Source of the DNA: JBEKIK01 sp050013075
GTDB lineage: Bacteria; Planctomycetota; Planctomycetia; Pirellulales; Thermoguttaceae
Reading direction: 5' to 3'
Assembly: GCA_050013075.1 (NCBI GenBank)
Contig: JBEKFZ010000004.1
Coordinates: forward strand, 32,853-96,852
Length of the DNA stretch: 64,000 nt
Positions 62,079 through 64,000 of the stretch are shown piece after piece. Positions within the stretch are counted from its first letter, which is position 1; every line of letters starts with the position of its first letter. The notes beneath the pieces are model-generated. The model was not told where the DNA came from. It ran no database searches and saw nothing but the letters and a program-made list of their open reading frames with translations. Position numbers and translations under genes: made by a program.

Positions 62079-63329
62079 ATGCGATTACCAAAATACTCCA
62101 TGGGCGTTGGCGATCGGTTTGCACATCAGGGCGTTGCCCAACTCGACGCCATGATCATGGCCCGCGAAAAGGGCGTTTCCATTGCACCGGTCTGGAACAA
62201 GTCCTATCGCGAACACAGCATTGTGGGGACCAAGCCCGAAAGCGTCCGCTCTGAAGCCGACGCCGCGGTCCGGGCGTGCCAATGGACCGACCCTTACTTC
62301 GTCGACGCCGATCACATACGCCTGAAAACGCTGGATGGATTCCTGGAATCCAGCGATTTTTTCACCCTGGACGTGGCCGACGACATCGGCGCCGATCCAG
62401 GCGACGACGCGATCGCGCGGTTCACGGCCAGACACAAGCGGCTTATCGGCCGGCTGGATATCGCCGGCATCGACCGGCCGCTGGAAATCACCGAGGCGCT
62501 CATGGCCGGTGCAGCGCGGAAGTTTTTAGCCGCGGTCCGCGAGGCCGGAAGAATATGGCAACGCATCCAGGCGGTCAAAGGAGCCGAAAGGGTGGTGATC
62601 GAGGTCTCGATGGACGAAACCGACAAGCCGCAAACCCCGGCCGAACTCCTGGTCATCCTGGCGGCCGTGGCCGACGAGGCCATTCCCATCCAGACCATTG
62701 CACCGCGATTCACCGGTGAGTTCTTAAAAGGCGTGGATTACGTGGGTCAGGTCGAGCAATTTTGCAAGGAGTTCGACGAGGATTTGGCGGTCATCGGCTT
62801 TGCGGTTCAACAGTTCGACCTGCCGGATAATCTGAAACTCAGTGTCCACTCGGGCAGCGATAAATTCTCCCTGTACCGGCCCATGCACCGGTCGCTAAAA
62901 AAGTTCGATGCCGGGGTGCATCTGAAAACCGCCGGCACGACCTGGCTGGAAGAGCTGATCGGACTGGCCGCGGCCGGCGGCGACGGACTGGCAATCGCCA
63001 AGGAAATCTACACCCAGGCCCTGGGTAGATTGGATGAGCTTTGCGCCCCCTATGCCTCGGTGGTCAAGATCAACCGCTCCGCCCTGCCCTCCCCCGAAAT
63101 TGTCGGCAAATGGGACGGGCCGGCCTTTGCGGCGGCACTGCGTCACGATCAGTCCTGTAAAGCATATAATCCCAACCTGCGTCAACTGCTGCACGTCGGA
63201 TATAAACTCGCGGCGGAAATGGGTACGCGATTCACCGCCGCATTGGAAAAACACGCTGGCGTAGTCGCCGCCAACGTCACGGAAAACATCTACAAACGCC
63301 ACATCCGCCCGCTGTTCCTTGGGGAATGA
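62079..63329 (+). CDS. uxaE: Tagaturonate/fructuronate epimerase (UxaE family)
   Basis: 416 residues of the UxaE family, which interconverts D-tagaturonate and D-fructuronate and so lets galacturonate enter the glucuronate branch. The N-terminal LPKYSMGVGDRFAHQGVAQL, the VIEVSMDETDKPQTP segment, IAPRFTGEFLKGVDYVGQ and LSVHSGSDKFSLYRPM are family-specific. ATG at 62079 has no clear ribosome binding site; the bases before it are a tactgaaaactgataac tract. Its neighbour on the other strand is the hexuronate-type transporter. Confidence 0.87.
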   Translation: MRLPKYSMGVGDRFAHQGVAQLDAMIMAREKGVSIAPVWNKSYREHSIVGTKPESVRSEADAAVRACQWTDPYFVDADHIRLKTLDGFLESSDFFTLDVADDIGADPGDDAIARFTARHKRLIGRLDIAGIDRPLEITEALMAGAARKFLAAVREAGRIWQRIQAVKGAERVVIEVSMDETDKPQTPAELLVILAAVADEAIPIQTIAPRFTGEFLKGVDYVGQVEQFCKEFDEDLAVIGFAVQQFDLPDNLKLSVHSGSDKFSLYRPMHRSLKKFDAGVHLKTAGTTWLEELIGLAAAGGDGLAIAKEIYTQALGRLDELCAPYASVVKINRSALPSPEIVGKWDGPAFAAALRHDQSCKAYNPNLRQLLHVGYKLAAEMGTRFTAALEKHAGVVAANVTENIYKRHIRPLFLGE

Positions 63330-63546
63330 TCGATCAGCGTTAATAGGCAGATTTTCCCAGTTCGCCGGATTATCCATTATTCGGGATCGGATGGGGATTC
63401 TCCGCCATAGCCGGCCTAAAATATTTTTCTTGATGGGCGTTATAATCCCAGTTTTATCGAGCCAGATAAGGTAGGCTGCACCGGAAATCCGGCGGCCGGC
63501 GTTCCCCAATCTGGTTTTAGTTCAGCCTTAACAAGGAGATAGTCCT

Positions 63547-64000
63547 ATGAAACGTTGTTTAATGATGTATTTCCTATGCACATTGGTACTGCCGTGGGCG
63601 GGTGTTCTCAGGGGCGAAGAAACGCCGGCAAAATCTCGAATAAAATCGGTGACCGTGTATCCCCCGGCGATTCTACCCTCGGAATTGGCCCCACCCTCGA
63701 TTCCCGAGAGGCTTGCCGAGGTGGTGGGCACGCTTTTAGAGCGTGCGGGCATGGAGCAGATTGAACTTTCCAAGGAGCCTTTTTCTCCCCCCCAAACCGA
63801 CGATCCGGCAAAGCTGGCCGATGCTTTTGGACAGTTTGTCGGCAAGCAGTCGTTGAAAACCGAATACGCCCTTTACGCCCAAATATTGGCCCCCGATCAC
63901 AAAATCAAGGAAATCCGCACAATTGTGGTCGATAAAACCGGCAAGGTGATCTTCTCCGACAAGGCCGACAAAGAAACCTATGCAAAAGAAAAAATCGAAC
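63547..64000 (+). CDS. Signal-peptide protein, incomplete at the window edge
   Basis: Starts at ATG 63547 after a strong aaggagatagtcct and stays open to the last base, so only the first 151 codons are seen. The start MKRCLMMYFLCTLVLPWAGV is a signal peptide (cleavage near LRGEE). The mature part includes RIKSVTVYPPAILPSELAPP, SIPERLAEVVGTLLERAGME and YALYAQILAPDHKIKEIRTI. It looks like an exported protein of unknown family. Confidence 0.75.
   Translation, partial: MKRCLMMYFLCTLVLPWAGVLRGEETPAKSRIKSVTVYPPAILPSELAPPSIPERLAEVVGTLLERAGMEQIELSKEPFSPPQTDDPAKLADAFGQFVGKQSLKTEYALYAQILAPDHKIKEIRTIVVDKTGKVIFSDKADKETYAKEKIE

Overview
The window reads as the chromosome of an anaerobic or facultatively anaerobic planctomycete, probably near the Pirellulales/Thermoguttaceae. 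The evidence is three tandem DUF1559 type-II-pseudopilin-like genes (a planctomycete hallmark), a giant VIT-VWA-TPR protein, several small secreted proteins of planctomycete style, and oxygen-sensitive heterodisulfide-reductase chemistry. The lineage is inferred from gene families; there is no rRNA or tRNA gene in the window to confirm it.

Layout. 0.4-7 kb: NCS1 permease, AsmA-like envelope protein, small hydrophilic protein, dapF. 7-13 kb: DUF374 acyltransferase, xseA, a DUF2442-DUF3800 pair, then on the minus strand efpL (yeiP-type EF-P paralogue), an unknown gene and proC. 13-18.4 kb: two small exported proteins, selA, an exported unknown and a class-C-type serine hydrolase. 18.5-27.8 kb, minus strand: a small membrane protein whose frame holds an in-frame TGA, and an 8.9-kb gene for a 2956-residue VIT-VWA-TPR protein. 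28-44.5 kb: a GH29 fucosidase remnant and then the centrepiece, a twelve-gene minus-strand cluster. 45-51 kb: a lipoprotein, then a polyphosphate group (CHAD, ppx, ppk1). 51-54.7 kb: accessory genes (DUF433/DUF5615 toxin-antitoxin pair, TIR-like protein, XRE remnant) and an MBL-fold beta-CASP nuclease. 55-59 kb: three DUF1559 genes. 59-64 kb: an EndoQ-like PHP endonuclease, a hexuronate-type MFS transporter divergent from uxaE (tagaturonate epimerase), and a signal-peptide protein cut by the window edge.

The cluster at 28.2-44.5 kb is the most interesting part. In transcription order it encodes an MvhD paralogue, MetF, two ferredoxin/glutamate-synthase-FMN-domain proteins, a fused glutamine amidotransferase-GXGXG protein, HdrC, HdrB, an HdrA N-terminal half fused to NuoE, NuoF, a very large NuoG-like/HdrA fusion, MvhD and MetV. 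It looks like a NADH-dependent, flavin-based electron-bifurcating machine serving methylenetetrahydrofolate reduction (compare the Moorella MetFV-HdrABC-MvhD complex), with NuoEF in place of the RnfC-like NADH module and with glutamate-synthase parts added. One HdrA module is split between two polypeptides. Many genes meet by ATGA overlaps or are separated by 2-12 bases.

The genome is rich in small palindromic or tandem repeats. At least three MITE-like families with terminal inverted repeats are visible, and repeats have entered or formed the ends of coding sequences: the HdrB tail, the NuoF stop, the ends of dapF and proC, and two in-frame insertions in the EndoQ-like gene. selA implies that selenocysteine is used; selB, selD and tRNA-Sec are not in the window.
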